64,000 bases of DNA, taken from contig OZ037898.1 in NCBI GenBank assembly GCA_964035575.1, forward strand, positions 310,001 to 374,000. The letters are read 5' to 3'. The notes under the pieces are model-generated. The model did no database searches. It was not told the origin of the DNA and saw nothing but the letters and a program-made list of their open reading frames with translations. The DNA is from Rhynchopus sp. YZ270_cl-10. Its lineage: Eukaryota > Euglenozoa > Diplonemea > Diplonemida > Diplonemidae. Shown one piece after another: positions 63,433 to 64,000 of the stretch; within the stretch, counting starts at the first letter, position 1; each line of letters opens with the position of its first letter. The translations under genes were made by a program, and so were the position numbers.

Positions 63433-64000
63433 TTTAGTTTTTTTTGGCAATCCTTAACACTCACTGGCTGGTGTGGTTGATGTATGAAAGGTTTGCAACG
63501 CACACAAGCCAACGCAACCGATGCGATACGTTTCTTGCGTTCACATCGTTCCGTTCAGATCGGAACGATGTGAACGGAACGAATGCAACCGACGCAACGC
63601 AACCGTTCGGTACGTAACGTCTCGAACCAAAGACACGGAAGCAACGCAACGCACCGAACGCAACGCATCCAACGCAATGCAAGCGATGAGTACGTAACGA
63701 TCTGTATGCAACGAACGCAACGCAACGAACGCAACGCAACCGATGTGTACGAAACGATCGGAACGCAACGAACGTAACCAACCGAACACAACCAACGCAA
63801 CGCAACCGCTCTGTTCGTTGCACTCTGTATATAACGATCTCTACACAACGAACGCAACGCATGCAACACAACGTAACCGGTGTGCACGTAGCTATGTGTA
63901 CGCAACGTAGCGAACGCAACGCAACCAACGCAACGAGTGGTTACAAACCCCCACGCATGGTTCTCGCAGCGCGCTGGCACGTTTCCCAAGCCGGAAACCC
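63433..64000 (-). repeat. Subtelomere-like unit, cut by the window end
   Basis: Same start as 62164, AACGC satellite at 63490-63930, then the beginning of the conserved block (CCCCCACGCATGGTTCTCG). Continues beyond the window. Confidence 0.85.

Overview
The window is eukaryotic and almost certainly nuclear DNA of a flagellated protist. It encodes a BBSome subunit (BBS2, hence cilia), a SUMO E1 subunit (AOS1/SAE1), a Cache-type adenylate/guanylate cyclase and a large LRR surface protein. Two genes are clearly interrupted by introns. All four donors read GTATG followed by any base, acceptors are C/T-rich then AG, and the joined exons match the families. The clade cannot be fixed from the sequence. 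No rRNA, tRNA, CRISPR or prokaryote-type operon was recognised.

Layout. 1-14.4 kb: homopolymer-rich spacer with a CCCH zinc-finger gene (3.5-4.4 kb, minus), a phosphoglycerate-kinase-like pseudoenzyme (5.3-6.8 kb, minus) and nested non-autonomous hAT-type elements (0-0.9 and 11.5-14.4 kb). 14.4-23.6 kb: cyclase and LRR membrane protein, both minus, separated by another hAT-type element. 23.6-29.4 kb: no host gene; a 2.85-kb inverted-repeat composite and a nested pair of hAT-type elements ending at the BBS2 stop codon. 29.4-34.1 kb: BBS2 and AOS1, both minus and spliced. 34.1-39.1 kb: MITEs, a possible small membrane protein and a 5'-truncated LINE with an intact RNase H region. 39.4-43.2 kb: a 1265-residue SAM-domain protein whose 5' side carries 35 copies of a G-rich heptamer. 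43.5-48.6 kb: mosaic repeats and a decayed LINE. 48.6-64 kb: subtelomere-like region built from a repeated ~0.8-kb unit (degenerate AACGC satellite plus conserved flanks), an intact hAT transposon, a 48-copy 38-bp satellite, a second hAT-type transposase with a long N-terminal extension, and several tandem or foldback repeats.

All six well-supported host genes outside the mobile elements are on the minus strand. BBS2 and AOS1 are head to tail with about 250 bp between them. They do not form an obvious pathway. The most distinctive feature is the mobile-element content: seven non-autonomous elements with hAT-style ends (six beginning CAG), six with exact 8-bp target duplications and one with a 9-bp duplication, several nested in each other and sharing a GTGGTGGGGTCA / AAATGGACAA core, although their terminal sequences fall into different groups.
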